Origin: Butyrivibrio sp. VCB2006
Lineage (GTDB): Bacteria; Bacillota; Clostridia; Lachnospirales; Lachnospiraceae
NCBI RefSeq assembly: GCF_000420945.1
Contig: NZ_ATVX01000002.1
Location: 62,001 to 126,000 of the forward strand
Length of the DNA stretch: 64,000 bases
Direction of reading: 5' to 3'
Positions 10,323-19,668 of the stretch are shown piece after piece. The notes under the pieces were generated by a model. That model had not been told where the DNA came from. It searched no databases and worked only from the letters and a program-made list of their open reading frames with translations. The translations under genes and the position numbers were made by a program. How positions within the stretch are numbered: position 1 is the first letter of the stretch; every line of letters starts with the position of its first letter.

Positions 10323-12130
10323 GTTCCCTGCATCTGAATATCATAAATCTTCTTGTAAATGCCGCCCTTTTCAAGTAACTGTTCATGAGTTCCCTGTTCG
10401 GCAATCCTGCCATGGTCAAGAACAATTATGTTATCGGCGTGCATCAGTGTCATAATCCTGTGAGATATAAGTACAACTGTGGAGTCCGAAGTATTCTCTG
10501 AAAGTGCATGCCTTATCTTGGCATCAGTCTGAGTATCCACAGCTGAAAGCGAATCGTCAAAGACCATAACGGGAGGTCTTGAAACAAGCATCTGTGCAAT
10601 AGCAGTTCTTTGTTTCTGTCCACCTGAGAGTGTTACACCACGCTCACCCACATAGGTCTCATATCCCTTTGAGAAATCCTCAATAGTTTCATCAAGAGCT
10701 GCTATTCTTGCTGCTGCTCTTATCTCAGCAAAATCAGTCTTTTTCTGGGTAATTCCAATATTCTCTGAAAGAGTTCTGCTGAAAAGAAATGGCTCCTGAA
10801 GAACAAATCCTATATTCCTTCTAAGCCATGAAGCCTTGATATCAGTAATATCAGTATCTCCCACCAGGATTCTGCCGCATCCATCCTTAAGATCATACAA
10901 TCTGTCCATAAGATACATAAGTGTGGATTTGCCTGATCCGGTTCCTCCAAGAATACCGAAGGTTGTTCCTGCCTTTATGGTAAAAGATACATCCTTCAGC
11001 ACATCTCCTCCGCCGTTTTCATAGGCATATGAAACATGATCAAAAGTAATATCCTGATTCATGGCAGGTTCGGATGCATTTTCTTTATCCTGTTCGATCT
11101 CAGAATTCATGATATAAGCAATACGCTCAATAGATACTCCCGCCTTACTCATCTCGGAAATAATTCGACCAAGAGCACGTACAGGCCAGACAAGCATTGC
11201 ATTATAAGCAACAAACGCCATGTACTCGCCAACCGTAATAGAATCCTGAACACAGTACACAGCACCGAGAACAGTTATCAGCATTACCTGAAGCCCGGAA
11301 ATCAGATCATTCGATGACCAGAAAGCAGCCAAGGTCTTCATAAGATTGATCCACAGCTGGGTATACTCCGCGTTCTGCTTAACAAATCTGTCTTTTTCAT
11401 ATTTCTCACGGCCAAAAGCCCTGACAACTCTTACACCGGTAAGATTCTCCTGGGCAGTGGCCGAAAGCCTTCCCTCTTCGCTGTCAGCTCTCTCGAATTC
11501 AGTTCTGATTCTCTTATGAAAAAAGCTTGAATATATAACTATTATTGGAATAAAAGCTGCTGAAACAATTGCCATAGGTATGCTGATACCTATCATGAAG
11601 TACATGGCAACGATGATTCTTATAACAATCCTGAAAAGAGCAAGCATCTGTTCGGAAATGAACATTTTGATAGTATCAACGTCGGAGGTGCATCTCTGAA
11701 TAATATCTCCGGTATGATTCTCCCCATGCCAGGTAAAGGGCAGGTGCATGATATGTTCAAACAACTTATCTCTCATTCGCTGGATAAGCTTCTCTGCTCC
11801 CATGGAATTACAGAGTCTGAAAAGATACCTTGACGCTGCTGTTAGAAAAGCCACAACAGCCACTACAAGGGCAATATAATACAGATGACCTCGCAGAAAC
11901 TCTCTTCCGCCAAGGCCATCCATAATACTCTTTAAATAGACAGGCACACTGTCCGACTCTGCATCTGAGATGCAGAAGTCGACAGTGTACTGTATGATTT
12001 TAGGATTAATAAGATCAAAAAATGTAACAAGAACTGAAAAGATAATACTTAAAAAGAAAAATCTTTTATTTCCACGAAGGAAATATAGTACTAAATCCGT
12101 ATTGGATTTGAATCGTTTGTTTGATGACAT
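10319..12130 (-). CDS. ABC exporter half-transporter, subunit with degenerate Walker B
   Basis: The 603-residue protein has the same exporter-plus-ATPase layout as its downstream neighbour. Walker A is GGTGSGKST and the signature is the canonical LSGGQKQ, but Walker B reads VMVFDDSLSA, so the catalytic Glu is Asp. In known heterodimeric exporters this marks the non-hydrolysing site, and the partner's altered signature (LSTGE) would face the same site, while the other site is fully consensus. This is strong internal evidence that the two products work together. The gene begins 12 bp after the SPFH gene. Confidence 0.93.
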   Translation of the reverse strand: MSSNKRFKSNTDLVLYFLRGNKRFFFLSIIFSVLVTFFDLINPKIIQYTVDFCISDAESDSVPVYLKSIMDGLGGREFLRGHLYYIALVVAVVAFLTAASRYLFRLCNSMGAEKLIQRMRDKLFEHIMHLPFTWHGENHTGDIIQRCTSDVDTIKMFISEQMLALFRIVIRIIVAMYFMIGISIPMAIVSAAFIPIIVIYSSFFHKRIRTEFERADSEEGRLSATAQENLTGVRVVRAFGREKYEKDRFVKQNAEYTQLWINLMKTLAAFWSSNDLISGLQVMLITVLGAVYCVQDSITVGEYMAFVAYNAMLVWPVRALGRIISEMSKAGVSIERIAYIMNSEIEQDKENASEPAMNQDITFDHVSYAYENGGGDVLKDVSFTIKAGTTFGILGGTGSGKSTLMYLMDRLYDLKDGCGRILVGDTDITDIKASWLRRNIGFVLQEPFLFSRTLSENIGITQKKTDFAEIRAAARIAALDETIEDFSKGYETYVGERGVTLSGGQKQRTAIAQMLVSRPPVMVFDDSLSAVDTQTDAKIRHALSENTSDSTVVLISHRIMTLMHADNIIVLDHGRIAEQGTHEQLLEKGGIYKKIYDIQMQGT

Positions 12131-12142
12131 AAATAATCCTTA

Positions 12143-13060
12143 TTATTTAACAACTTCCTTGATTGACTGGGCAAGACCTGCTATTCCCTGAATATTTGAA
12201 GGAACGATGATCTTGGTTGCCTGTCCGTCGGAAGCTTTCTCGAATGCCTCGAGGCTCTTAAGTGTAAGAACTGACTCATCAGCTCCGGCTTCCTTTAACA
12301 TCTTGATACCTTCGGCATTAGCTCTCTGAACGCTCTTAATAGCTTCAGCCTGACCTTCAGCCTCACGGATTCTCTTTTCCCTCTCAGCTTCAGCTCTAAG
12401 GATTGTAGCCTGCTTATCAGCTTCAGCCTGAAGGATTTTACTCTGCTTCTCACCTTCTGCAACAGTGATCTGTGACTGCTTCTCACCTTCTGCGAAGAGG
12501 ATTTTCTCTCTCTTTTCACGCTCAGCCTTCATCTGTTTCTCCATGGCGTCTCTGATCTGCTCAGGAGGATTGATGTTCTTGAGCTCTACTCTTGTGATCT
12601 TGATGCCCCATGGGTCTGTTGCAATATCAAGGGCATCCTGCATCTGAGCATTAATCTGATCACGTGATGTAAGAGTCTCATCAAGAGTAAGCGAACCGAT
12701 TACGTTACGAAGTGTTGTAGCAGTAAGATTCTCAATAGCTCCGATAGGATTTCTTACACCATAAGCATATGCCATAGGATCTGAAATTCTGAAGAATACG
12801 ATAGAATCGATCTGCATTGTAACGTTGTCCTGTGTAATTACAGGCTGAGGCGGGAAATCGCAATACTGCTCCTTAAGATCAACCTGTCTTGCAACTCTGT
12901 CAATAAAAGGCACCTTGATGTGAAGACCTACATCCCAAGTCTCCTTGTAAGCGCCAAGTCTCTCAACAACATATGAATGAGCCTGAGGCACGATCTTAAT
13001 GTTAGCAGCAAAAAGAATCAAAATAAGAATAATAAGAACGATAATAACATAAATAGACAT
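12143..13060 (-). CDS. SPFH/Band-7 membrane protein, stomatin-like (slipin/QmcA type)
   Basis: The 305-residue protein has one N-terminal membrane helix (about 3-23), a Band-7 domain (about 25-180; IVPQAHSYVVERLGAY at its start) and a long Ala/Glu/Lys-rich coiled coil (about 180-265) with repeated AEGEKQS/AEAEK motifs. The end (IVPSNIQGIAGLAQSIKE) is typical of slipins. Such proteins form large membrane-anchored rings and organise membrane microdomains together with NfeD partners. The start codon overlaps the stop of the NfeD gene by 1 nt (TAATG). Confidence 0.93.
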   Translation of the reverse strand: MSIYVIIVLIILILILFAANIKIVPQAHSYVVERLGAYKETWDVGLHIKVPFIDRVARQVDLKEQYCDFPPQPVITQDNVTMQIDSIVFFRISDPMAYAYGVRNPIGAIENLTATTLRNVIGSLTLDETLTSRDQINAQMQDALDIATDPWGIKITRVELKNINPPEQIRDAMEKQMKAEREKREKILFAEGEKQSQITVAEGEKQSKILQAEADKQATILRAEAEREKRIREAEGQAEAIKSVQRANAEGIKMLKEAGADESVLTLKSLEAFEKASDGQATKIIVPSNIQGIAGLAQSIKEVVK

Positions 13061-13506
13061 TATATAACCTCCCTTTCAACAATAAGCTTTGCTCCCTGAA
13101 CACGTACTACTCTAACCTCTGCTCCCGCTTCGATAACCACCTCATCAATGCTGGAAGCTGCAAGCCAGGTAGAACCATCCATTTCTACTTTACCTGTTCC
13201 TTTTATGTTGTCAATATCCGTTTTGACAATGAGTTTCCTTCCAACAATGGCGTCAATATTGGTTTTCTTGATCTGATTATTAAAGTGGCTCGCTGCAATA
13301 GGCCTGACAGTTAAAAGAATAACCGTGGAAACTATTACAAATGTAAAAAGCTGCACCCATATATTGCCACCAAGTAGCGCCACAATTATAGTTACAGCAC
13401 TGCCTATGGCAAACCAGATAGTTATAAGACCCATAGTGGAAAGTTCAATAACTGCAAGAATAACAGTAAGTAGCAGCCAGAATACCGCATATGAAACACT
13501 ACTCAT
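13060..13506 (-). CDS. NfeD-like membrane protein
   Basis: The 148-residue protein has two or three hydrophobic segments (about 7-27, 30-48 and 50-70) followed by a small beta-barrel domain (about 85-148) of the OB-fold NfeD type, with GKVEMDGSTWLAAS near its centre. Short NfeD proteins like this one partner stomatin-like SPFH proteins, and here the genes are translationally coupled. It is the first gene of a minus-strand array running to about 6.2 kb. Confidence 0.88.
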   Translation of the reverse strand: MSSVSYAVFWLLLTVILAVIELSTMGLITIWFAIGSAVTIIVALLGGNIWVQLFTFVIVSTVILLTVRPIAASHFNNQIKKTNIDAIVGRKLIVKTDIDNIKGTGKVEMDGSTWLAASSIDEVVIEAGAEVRVVRVQGAKLIVEREVI

Positions 13507-13799
13507 CCCCTTTTCTCCTCTCTATAATATAAAACAAGTTGTCTGCTCTATACTATAAACATTTCAGCGCAGCTGACCGCTGCACTGCTTACTAGTAATT
13601 ATACTTCAAGAATTCTCCTTAAGGAAGTGACTAATCCCCCTTATTTTCATCATTTTTTTGCCATAAAATACAGTTTTTATTTATAAGCTTTTAATAATTG
13701 CAAAAACACAAATGAATGTTTTTTAGTTAACAATATGTTATTATATAATAGTAAAAATATAATCGTAATGGCGTAATTTTTGACCATATGGAGGCTAGG

Positions 13800-15188
13800 A
13801 TGTCTGGTATCGATTATGAAACCCTGAAAACAATCGTTAATCTTTGCAATATGCCCAGTGCTGTTTTTTCCGTTGAGAAAAAGGAAGATGGCACCTGCGG
13901 ACAGATAATAATGCTGGCCACAAATAACAAGTTCAGCATGACCGGCGAAAATGTCGAAGGCCAGTCTTATGATGCAAAGATTCCAAGCGATCCCAACTTC
14001 GAAGAGATTTTGTTTAAGGCTGCCTGGAATAATGAACATTACCATGCTTATGTAGATACCACCAGACTTTATGGGTATTGGACTGAGGATATCGTAATTC
14101 CTATTTCCAACAACGGTGACTCAAAGGTTGGCTATTGCCAGTTCATATATAGCCTTTACAAAGAGCTTGATTCAGGTAAGTATTCAATAATCTCTCCTGA
14201 CATCGCCAGCTTTGTTATCAGAACCTGCATAAACCTGCGTAAAGATGAGGATTTTTATGCAACAATGGCCACTGTAACAAAAGATATAAGGGAATTTACT
14301 GATTCTTTTGCCGCTTCAATAATGACCGTTTCCAAAGATCTGTTCAGATTTGAAATAGTAAGTGAAAGTGTCAGAAACAACCTTAAAAGTCTTCACGAAC
14401 TGTTTGCCGATATTCCTTATGAAGTTGTGGAATCCTGGGAAGATCTGGTTTCCGGCACTGACTGCGTCATCATCAGAAACGAGGATGACATGAAAGCCAT
14501 AGAGAAACGTGCCCCGGAATGGGTTAAAACCCTTAGAGATAATGACGTAAGAACTTTATGTCTTGCCCCGTTCATTCATCAGAACATGATCATCGGCTAC
14601 CTCTATATAACTAATTTCGATATAGTCAAGCTTTCAAGGATTAAGGATACTATTGAAATGGTATCTTTCTTCCTCTCTTCGGAGGTGGCTCATCACATCT
14701 TCGTTGAAAAACTTAAAACTCTCAGTTCTCTTGATATCAGAACCGGTGTCATGAACAGAAATGCCATGAATTCCAAGGTTGACGAGCTTGCAATGGAACT
14801 TAGGATCAACCATACACCATTTAGTGTTGCTTTCTGTAACCTTAACACTCTGCGAACCGTCAACATTCAGCAAGGTCACGATGCCGGCAACAATCTGCTC
14901 AACGACGCAGGTAAGATCCTCAGGGACGTTTTCAAGGATGATTTTATCTTCAGATCCTCCGGCGATGAATTTGCCATCATCTCCACCAACAGTAACGAAA
15001 AGAGCTTTGATGAAAAGATTAAGATGTTAAAAGAAAAGGCTCACGACCCTGACTGGGTATACTTCACAGTAGGCTACTACACCGATATGACAGAAGGAAA
15101 CCTCCACACTGCTATGAGATTTGCCAACGAATATGAGCAGGAATTCAAGGAAGACTTCTACTACAATCATCCTGACATGGTGAAATAA
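13800..15188 (+). CDS. GGDEF-domain protein with degenerate active site (first of a tandem pair)
   Basis: About 462 residues from the ATG at 13800, which has GGAGG 5 nt upstream (an ATG at 13788 overlaps that site and is unlikely). The N-terminal 130 residues form a PAS-like segment, the middle (about 150-310) is GAF-like, and the C-terminal 155 residues are a GGDEF domain. The active-site motif is SGDEF (387-391) and the metal-binding segment reads CNLNTLRTVN where its neighbour has CDLNGLKSIN, so a metal-ligand Asp is replaced by Asn. It is therefore probably inactive as a diguanylate cyclase and may bind nucleotide or regulate its paralogue. No membrane segment is seen. It ends 1 nt before the next start. 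Confidence 0.88.
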   Translation: MSGIDYETLKTIVNLCNMPSAVFSVEKKEDGTCGQIIMLATNNKFSMTGENVEGQSYDAKIPSDPNFEEILFKAAWNNEHYHAYVDTTRLYGYWTEDIVIPISNNGDSKVGYCQFIYSLYKELDSGKYSIISPDIASFVIRTCINLRKDEDFYATMATVTKDIREFTDSFAASIMTVSKDLFRFEIVSESVRNNLKSLHELFADIPYEVVESWEDLVSGTDCVIIRNEDDMKAIEKRAPEWVKTLRDNDVRTLCLAPFIHQNMIIGYLYITNFDIVKLSRIKDTIEMVSFFLSSEVAHHIFVEKLKTLSSLDIRTGVMNRNAMNSKVDELAMELRINHTPFSVAFCNLNTLRTVNIQQGHDAGNNLLNDAGKILRDVFKDDFIFRSSGDEFAIISTNSNEKSFDEKIKMLKEKAHDPDWVYFTVGYYTDMTEGNLHTAMRFANEYEQEFKEDFYYNHPDMVK

Positions 15189-15189
15189 T

Positions 15190-16635
15190 ATGAACGAAGA
15201 TAAATACAAAAGGCTTAAGGACTATGTTAACCAATCTCTCATTCCCAGCGCTATCCTATCTGTAGAAAAGCTTCCGGATGGCAAATGCGGAGAAGTTCAG
15301 TTCAGAGTTATAAACGAGGCCTTCAAAAAAAGCTACTATGACATGTTCGCCAATACTGAGCATGATGCCCATATTGAATATGACGGTTTTGAAAAAGAAA
15401 TTGAGAACCAGTTATATACTATGCATCTTCCCAAAGAGCCAAACTTTGAAGATGTTTGTTTTAGAGCTGCCTGGAATAAAGAATACATAAACACATATGT
15501 AGACACCACCAGAATGTACGGCTTTTGGACTCAGGATATTTTAAATCCCATAGTTGAAGAATGCGACGATCCGGGCTGTTCATTTTGTCAGTTCTCCTAT
15601 ACTCTGAACAAGGAACTGGATACCGGTAAATTTGCAGCCGTATCTCCCGATATAGCAAGTTTTGTTATTAAATCCTGTCTGGAACTAAGAGGCGAAAAGA
15701 AATTCCAGGAAAGTATGGAAATTGTAACAAAAGAAATCCGTGAATACACTGATTCCTACGCAGCCAGCACCATAACTATTGATGATGACTTTAAGTCCTT
15801 CGAAGTAGTCAGTGCTTCCGTTGCTGACAATAAGATAAATGTAAGGGATGTTTTTTCAAGAATCCCCTATTCCATAGTTGATAGCTGGAAAGAACTTGTT
15901 AAGCAGACTAACAGTATCATAATAAAAGATGAACATGATATGGCTGCCATGAAAGAAAGGGCACCTGAGTGGGTTAAAACACTTAGAGAAAATGGCGTGG
16001 TCAGTCTGTGCCTTGTTCCATTCCTTCATCAAAATGCAATTATTGGATATCTCTATATCACTAATTTCGATGTTTCTCACCTTGTAAGGATCAAGGAAAC
16101 CATTGAACTTATCTCCTTCTTCCTTGGATCGGAAGTAGCCAACCATCTCTTTTTACAAAGGCTTGAATACCTTAGCAATATCGATATGCTAACCGGCGTT
16201 TATAACAGAAACTGCATGAATGTTAATGTGGATGAGTTGTCCCTTAAATTGGAGTTTAATCCTAGGCCACTAAGCGTTGCTTTCTGTGACCTGAACGGAC
16301 TTAAATCTATCAATGATAACGGTGGCCACGACCAGGGCGATAAGCTTCTTGTATATGCAGCTGACGTGTTAAAAGAAGTATTTACTGATGATAAAATCTA
16401 TAGAGCCGGCGGCGATGAATTTGTAATTGTATCGTTTTCATCTGCGGCTGACTTTGAAAATAAGATAAGGATACTAAGAAAAAAAGCCAGCGATCCGGAT
16501 TGGCTCTATTTCGCCATAGGATATTATCACGACCCTGATTCCGGTAATCTCCGTCTTGCCATGCGCTACGCTGACGAGAGAATGTATGAGGATAAGGATA
16601 AGTTCTACGAGGCCTATCCAGAAAAGAGAAGATAA
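15190..16635 (+). CDS. GGDEF-domain diguanylate cyclase (second of a tandem pair)
   Basis: The 481-residue protein is a paralogue of the preceding one with the same PAS-like, GAF-like and GGDEF order; long stretches align, for example APEWVKTLREN and the IIGYLYITNFD segment. Here the catalytic features are intact: GGDEF at 407-411 and CDLNGLKSINDNGGHD for metal and substrate. It should make cyclic di-GMP from GTP. The start lies 1 nt after the previous stop without a clear ribosome site, so translation is probably coupled. The pair looks like a local duplication with one copy decayed at the active site but otherwise maintained. Confidence 0.9.
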   Translation: MNEDKYKRLKDYVNQSLIPSAILSVEKLPDGKCGEVQFRVINEAFKKSYYDMFANTEHDAHIEYDGFEKEIENQLYTMHLPKEPNFEDVCFRAAWNKEYINTYVDTTRMYGFWTQDILNPIVEECDDPGCSFCQFSYTLNKELDTGKFAAVSPDIASFVIKSCLELRGEKKFQESMEIVTKEIREYTDSYAASTITIDDDFKSFEVVSASVADNKINVRDVFSRIPYSIVDSWKELVKQTNSIIIKDEHDMAAMKERAPEWVKTLRENGVVSLCLVPFLHQNAIIGYLYITNFDVSHLVRIKETIELISFFLGSEVANHLFLQRLEYLSNIDMLTGVYNRNCMNVNVDELSLKLEFNPRPLSVAFCDLNGLKSINDNGGHDQGDKLLVYAADVLKEVFTDDKIYRAGGDEFVIVSFSSAADFENKIRILRKKASDPDWLYFAIGYYHDPDSGNLRLAMRYADERMYEDKDKFYEAYPEKRR

Positions 16636-16649
16636 AACGATAAAACATA

Positions 16650-16690
16650 AAGGAGCCATTCTTTGCATAATGCCAAGGATGGCTCTTTAT
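16650..16690 (+). terminator. Rho-independent terminator of the tandem GGDEF operon
   Basis: An 11-bp stem with one G-T pair (GAGCCATTCTT / AAGGATGGCTC) and an 11-nt loop is followed by a short T stretch. Confidence 0.75.
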
Positions 16691-16730
16691 GTTATTATGA
16701 TATGCATCAACTTAAACGAGGTGTATGAAA

Positions 16731-17756
16731 ATGAGTAGTATTTTATATTTAATCAAGCAGCTTCTTAGCGGCAAAGTTAAAGAGATGGAATTCAATCTGT
16801 CTATCGACACAGACGACAACGAATCCGAGGAGCATAACGATGCCCCAGTCTATGTGGAAGACAGCAAGCTCTTTATTCAGAAGGACAAACTTGAAGAACT
16901 TGCCGGGGAAATCAAAAGAAACTCTATGAAGAAAGTGATCCGAATAGAGCCCTACGTAAAAGAATGCATTGCTCTTACAGACAGCAAATTCGGAGGATAT
17001 CCATACTGGCCTATTGATATGGAGTATCCGGTAAATTCAGAAGGCGTAAAGCTAGTTCTCCTGGCACAGATTAATCTTTCAGAATTACAGAATAATCTTT
17101 CAACAGGAAAAGACTCTTCATCTGAACTTTCACTACTGCCAAGTACCGGGCTTCTTCAGTTCTTAATTAGCTGTGATGATATTATGGGCCTGGATGATGA
17201 GAAAGGCTACAAGGTTGTATATCACAAAACCATTGATCCATCCGTAACAGAAGAAAGCGTTAAGGCTCTTGGAATCAAAGCTGCAAGTGATCTAAATCAA
17301 GTTGCCGGAGCAGATGGGAAATATGCTCCTCTTTCCGACTGCTACGCACTTAAGTTTAAAGAAGATGAAGAGTTTATAGGATTTGGCTGTTGCGAATTTG
17401 AAAGTGTATTTGCAAAGACTCTCAAAGATAAGTTTGGTATAGATATGTATACTTATGATATTAAAGCTTATTCCAAGCTTTTCAAATTCCTTGATTCAGA
17501 TACATTCGATTATCTGTCAGAGACCTTCAATGAATCTCAAGGCCACAAGATGCTTGGTTACCCTTATTTCACGCAGGAAGATCCAAGAAACCCCGGTGAA
17601 AATGATGTTCTTTTATTCCAGATGGATTCAGATGACACATCTGATGATATCAGCATTATGTGGGGCGACTCAGGTGTTGGAAACTTCTTCATCTCCTCTG
17701 ATGCACTTAAAGCCTTTGATTTTGAGAAAGCAACCTATAATTGGGACTGCTATTGA
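16731..17756 (+). CDS. YwqG-family protein (DUF1963)
   Basis: About 341 residues. It carries the features of the YwqG/DUF1963 family: KFGGYPYWP near residue 88, VLLAQINLSEL, GLLQFLISCDDIMG, HKMLGYPYF, LLFQMDSDD and a C-terminal WGDSGVGNFFI. The family's function is not established. The first 60 residues are an extra acidic segment ahead of the domain. The ATG at 16731 is chosen because GAGGTG lies 7 nt upstream; an ATG at 16725 is too close to that site. It is a single gene with a terminator on each side. Confidence 0.88.
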   Translation: MSSILYLIKQLLSGKVKEMEFNLSIDTDDNESEEHNDAPVYVEDSKLFIQKDKLEELAGEIKRNSMKKVIRIEPYVKECIALTDSKFGGYPYWPIDMEYPVNSEGVKLVLLAQINLSELQNNLSTGKDSSSELSLLPSTGLLQFLISCDDIMGLDDEKGYKVVYHKTIDPSVTEESVKALGIKAASDLNQVAGADGKYAPLSDCYALKFKEDEEFIGFGCCEFESVFAKTLKDKFGIDMYTYDIKAYSKLFKFLDSDTFDYLSETFNESQGHKMLGYPYFTQEDPRNPGENDVLLFQMDSDDTSDDISIMWGDSGVGNFFISSDALKAFDFEKATYNWDCY

Positions 17757-17830
17757 TTATTTCTGTAAAAATGTAATTTGCGAAGAAACTTATACGAACT
17801 GTAAGTACTTTTCTCCTATCATAACTACAA

Positions 17831-17873
17831 AAAAGAAGTTTTGCTCTGGTATAACCAAAGCAAAACTTCTTTT
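17831..17873. terminator. Bidirectional terminator between convergent genes
   Basis: A long stem (AAGAAGTTTTGCT / AGCAAAACTTCTT) is flanked by A and T runs on both sides and sits between the YwqG gene and the GGGtGRT gene, serving either strand. Confidence 0.88.
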
Positions 17874-17887
17874 ATTATCAAGTCAAA

Positions 17888-18907
17888 TTAGAACTTGCCA
17901 GCCTTAGCAGCCTCTTCGATTGATACAGCAGTTGAAACTGTCATACCAACCATAGGGTTGTTACCAGCGCCGATAAGACCCATCATCTCAACGTGAGCAG
18001 GAACTGATGAAGATCCGGCAAACTGAGCATCTGAGTGCATACGTCCCATAGTATCTGTCATACCATAAGAAGCTGGGCCTGCAGCCATGTTATCTGGGTG
18101 AAGTGTACGTCCTGTACCGCCGCCTGAAGCAACTGAGAAGTACTTCTTGCCAGCCTCTGTACGCTCCTTCTTGTAAGTACCTGCAACTGGGTGCTGGAAT
18201 CTTGTAGGGTTAGTTGAGTTACCTGTGATAGATACGTCAACGTTCTCCTTCCACATGATAGCAACGCCTTCCTGAACATCGTTAGCACCGTAGCAGTTAA
18301 CCTTTGCACGAGGTGAATTAGCATCCTTTGAGTAGCACTTTCTGAATACTTCCTTAACCTCACCTGTGTAGTAATCGTACTCAGTCTCAATATATGTGAA
18401 ACCGTTGATACGAGAAATGATCTGAGCTGCGTCTTTTCCAAGACCGTTAAGAATAACTCTAAGAGGTTTCTGGCGAACCTTGTTAGCCTTCTCTGCGATA
18501 CCGATAGCACCCTCAGCAGCTGCGAATGACTCGTGACCTGCAAGGAATGCGAAGCACTCTGTATCCTCTTCAAGAAGCATCTTACCAAGGTTACCATGGC
18601 CAAGACCTACCTTACGACGATCAGCAACTGATCCAGGAATACAGAAAGCCTGAAGACCAATACCGATTGCTGCAGCTGCATCAGCAGCCTTTCTGCAGTT
18701 CTTCTTGATTGCGATAGCAGCACCTACTGTGTAAGCCCACTTAGCGTTCTCAAAGCAAATTGGCTGAATGCCCTCGATGAGCTTGTAAACATCGATTCCA
18801 GCATTCATGCAAATATCTCTACACTCTTCGATAGAAGAAATTCCATACTCCTTAAGGCAAGCCAGGATCTGGGGCTCTCTTCTTTCATATGATTCAAATA
18901 AAGCCAT
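17888..18907 (-). CDS. GGGtGRT family protein
   Basis: The 339-residue protein carries the eponymous GGGTGRT motif at 262-268 and the rest of the family pattern, including KVGLGHGNLGKML near 100 and FLAGHESFAAAEGAIGIAEK near 122. No function is established for this family. The Gly-rich loops suggest nucleotide or cofactor binding. It lacks a signal peptide. It follows the NifU-like gene by 21 bp with a good ribosome site, and the two are usually found together. Codon use is strongly biased, which suggests high expression. A role with the Fe-S scaffold-like partner in redox metabolism is inference only. Confidence 0.9.
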   Translation of the reverse strand: MALFESYERREPQILACLKEYGISSIEECRDICMNAGIDVYKLIEGIQPICFENAKWAYTVGAAIAIKKNCRKAADAAAAIGIGLQAFCIPGSVADRRKVGLGHGNLGKMLLEEDTECFAFLAGHESFAAAEGAIGIAEKANKVRQKPLRVILNGLGKDAAQIISRINGFTYIETEYDYYTGEVKEVFRKCYSKDANSPRAKVNCYGANDVQEGVAIMWKENVDVSITGNSTNPTRFQHPVAGTYKKERTEAGKKYFSVASGGGTGRTLHPDNMAAGPASYGMTDTMGRMHSDAQFAGSSSVPAHVEMMGLIGAGNNPMVGMTVSTAVSIEEAAKAGKF

Positions 18908-18928
18908 TTTATTATTCCTCCTTACCTA

Positions 18929-19621
18929 TTACTCGTGTCTTGGGTCGATGCATCTAGCTGCATCTGCCACACGTCCATACTGTCCCTTAGCCTTCTCAAG
19001 AGCTGTGTTTGCATCATCACCAGCCTTGATGAAGTCCATCATCTTACCAAAGTTAACATACTTGTATCCGATGATCTCATCATTCTCGTCAAGAGCGATA
19101 TCTGTGATGTAACCATCTGTAAGCTCGAGGTAACGAGGTCCCTTTTCAAGTGTTCCGTATGTAGTACCAACCATTGAACGGTTACCCTTACCAAGATCCT
19201 CAAGACCAGCACCGATCTGAAGTCCATCCTCTGAGAATGCAGACTGTGTACGTCCGTATACGATCTGAAGGAAGAGCTCTCTCATAGCTGTGTTGATAGC
19301 GTCACAAACAAGGTCTGTGTTAAGAGCTTCAAGTACTGTAAGGCCAGGAAGAATTTCAGAAGCCATAGCTGCTGAATGTGTCATACCTGAACATCCGATA
19401 GTCTCTACAAGAGCCTCCTGGATGATACCATCCTTAACATTAAGTGAAAGCTTACAGCAACCCTGCTGAGGCGCACACCAGCCAATACCATGTGTATAGC
19501 CTGAAATGTCCTTGATCTCTTTTGACTTAACCCACTTAGCCTCTTCAGGAATGGGAGCTGCGCCATGATGTACCCCTTGTGTTACGGGACACATATTTTT
19601 TACCTCTGTTGAGTAAATCAT
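18929..19621 (-). CDS. NifU/IscU-like iron-sulfur scaffold-type protein, partner of GGGtGRT
   Basis: The 230-residue protein has a NifU N-terminal-like core (about 40-150) with ETIGCSGMTHSAAMASE around Cys77, and further Cys at 11, 49, 55, 56 and 106, several of which are positioned as possible cluster ligands. It is longer than the usual 130-150 residue IscU/SufU and has a distinct C-terminal half. No nifS/iscS or suf genes are nearby, so housekeeping cluster assembly is not supported by context. The ATG has AAAGGAG 9 nt upstream. A direct repeat in the leader (19669-19694) may be an operator. Confidence 0.85.
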   Translation of the reverse strand: MIYSTEVKNMCPVTQGVHHGAAPIPEEAKWVKSKEIKDISGYTHGIGWCAPQQGCCKLSLNVKDGIIQEALVETIGCSGMTHSAAMASEILPGLTVLEALNTDLVCDAINTAMRELFLQIVYGRTQSAFSEDGLQIGAGLEDLGKGNRSMVGTTYGTLEKGPRYLELTDGYITDIALDENDEIIGYKYVNFGKMMDFIKAGDDANTALEKAKGQYGRVADAARCIDPRHE

Positions 19622-19668
19622 GTGAAAAATCTCCTTTCGTTATGTAAAGTAACTTTCATTACTTACTA

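Noticed and set aside
13565..13582. CAGCG / CGCTG inverted repeat before the NfeD gene as an operator
   Set aside because: The arms are only 5 bp and no promoter could be placed with confidence, so it is likely chance.
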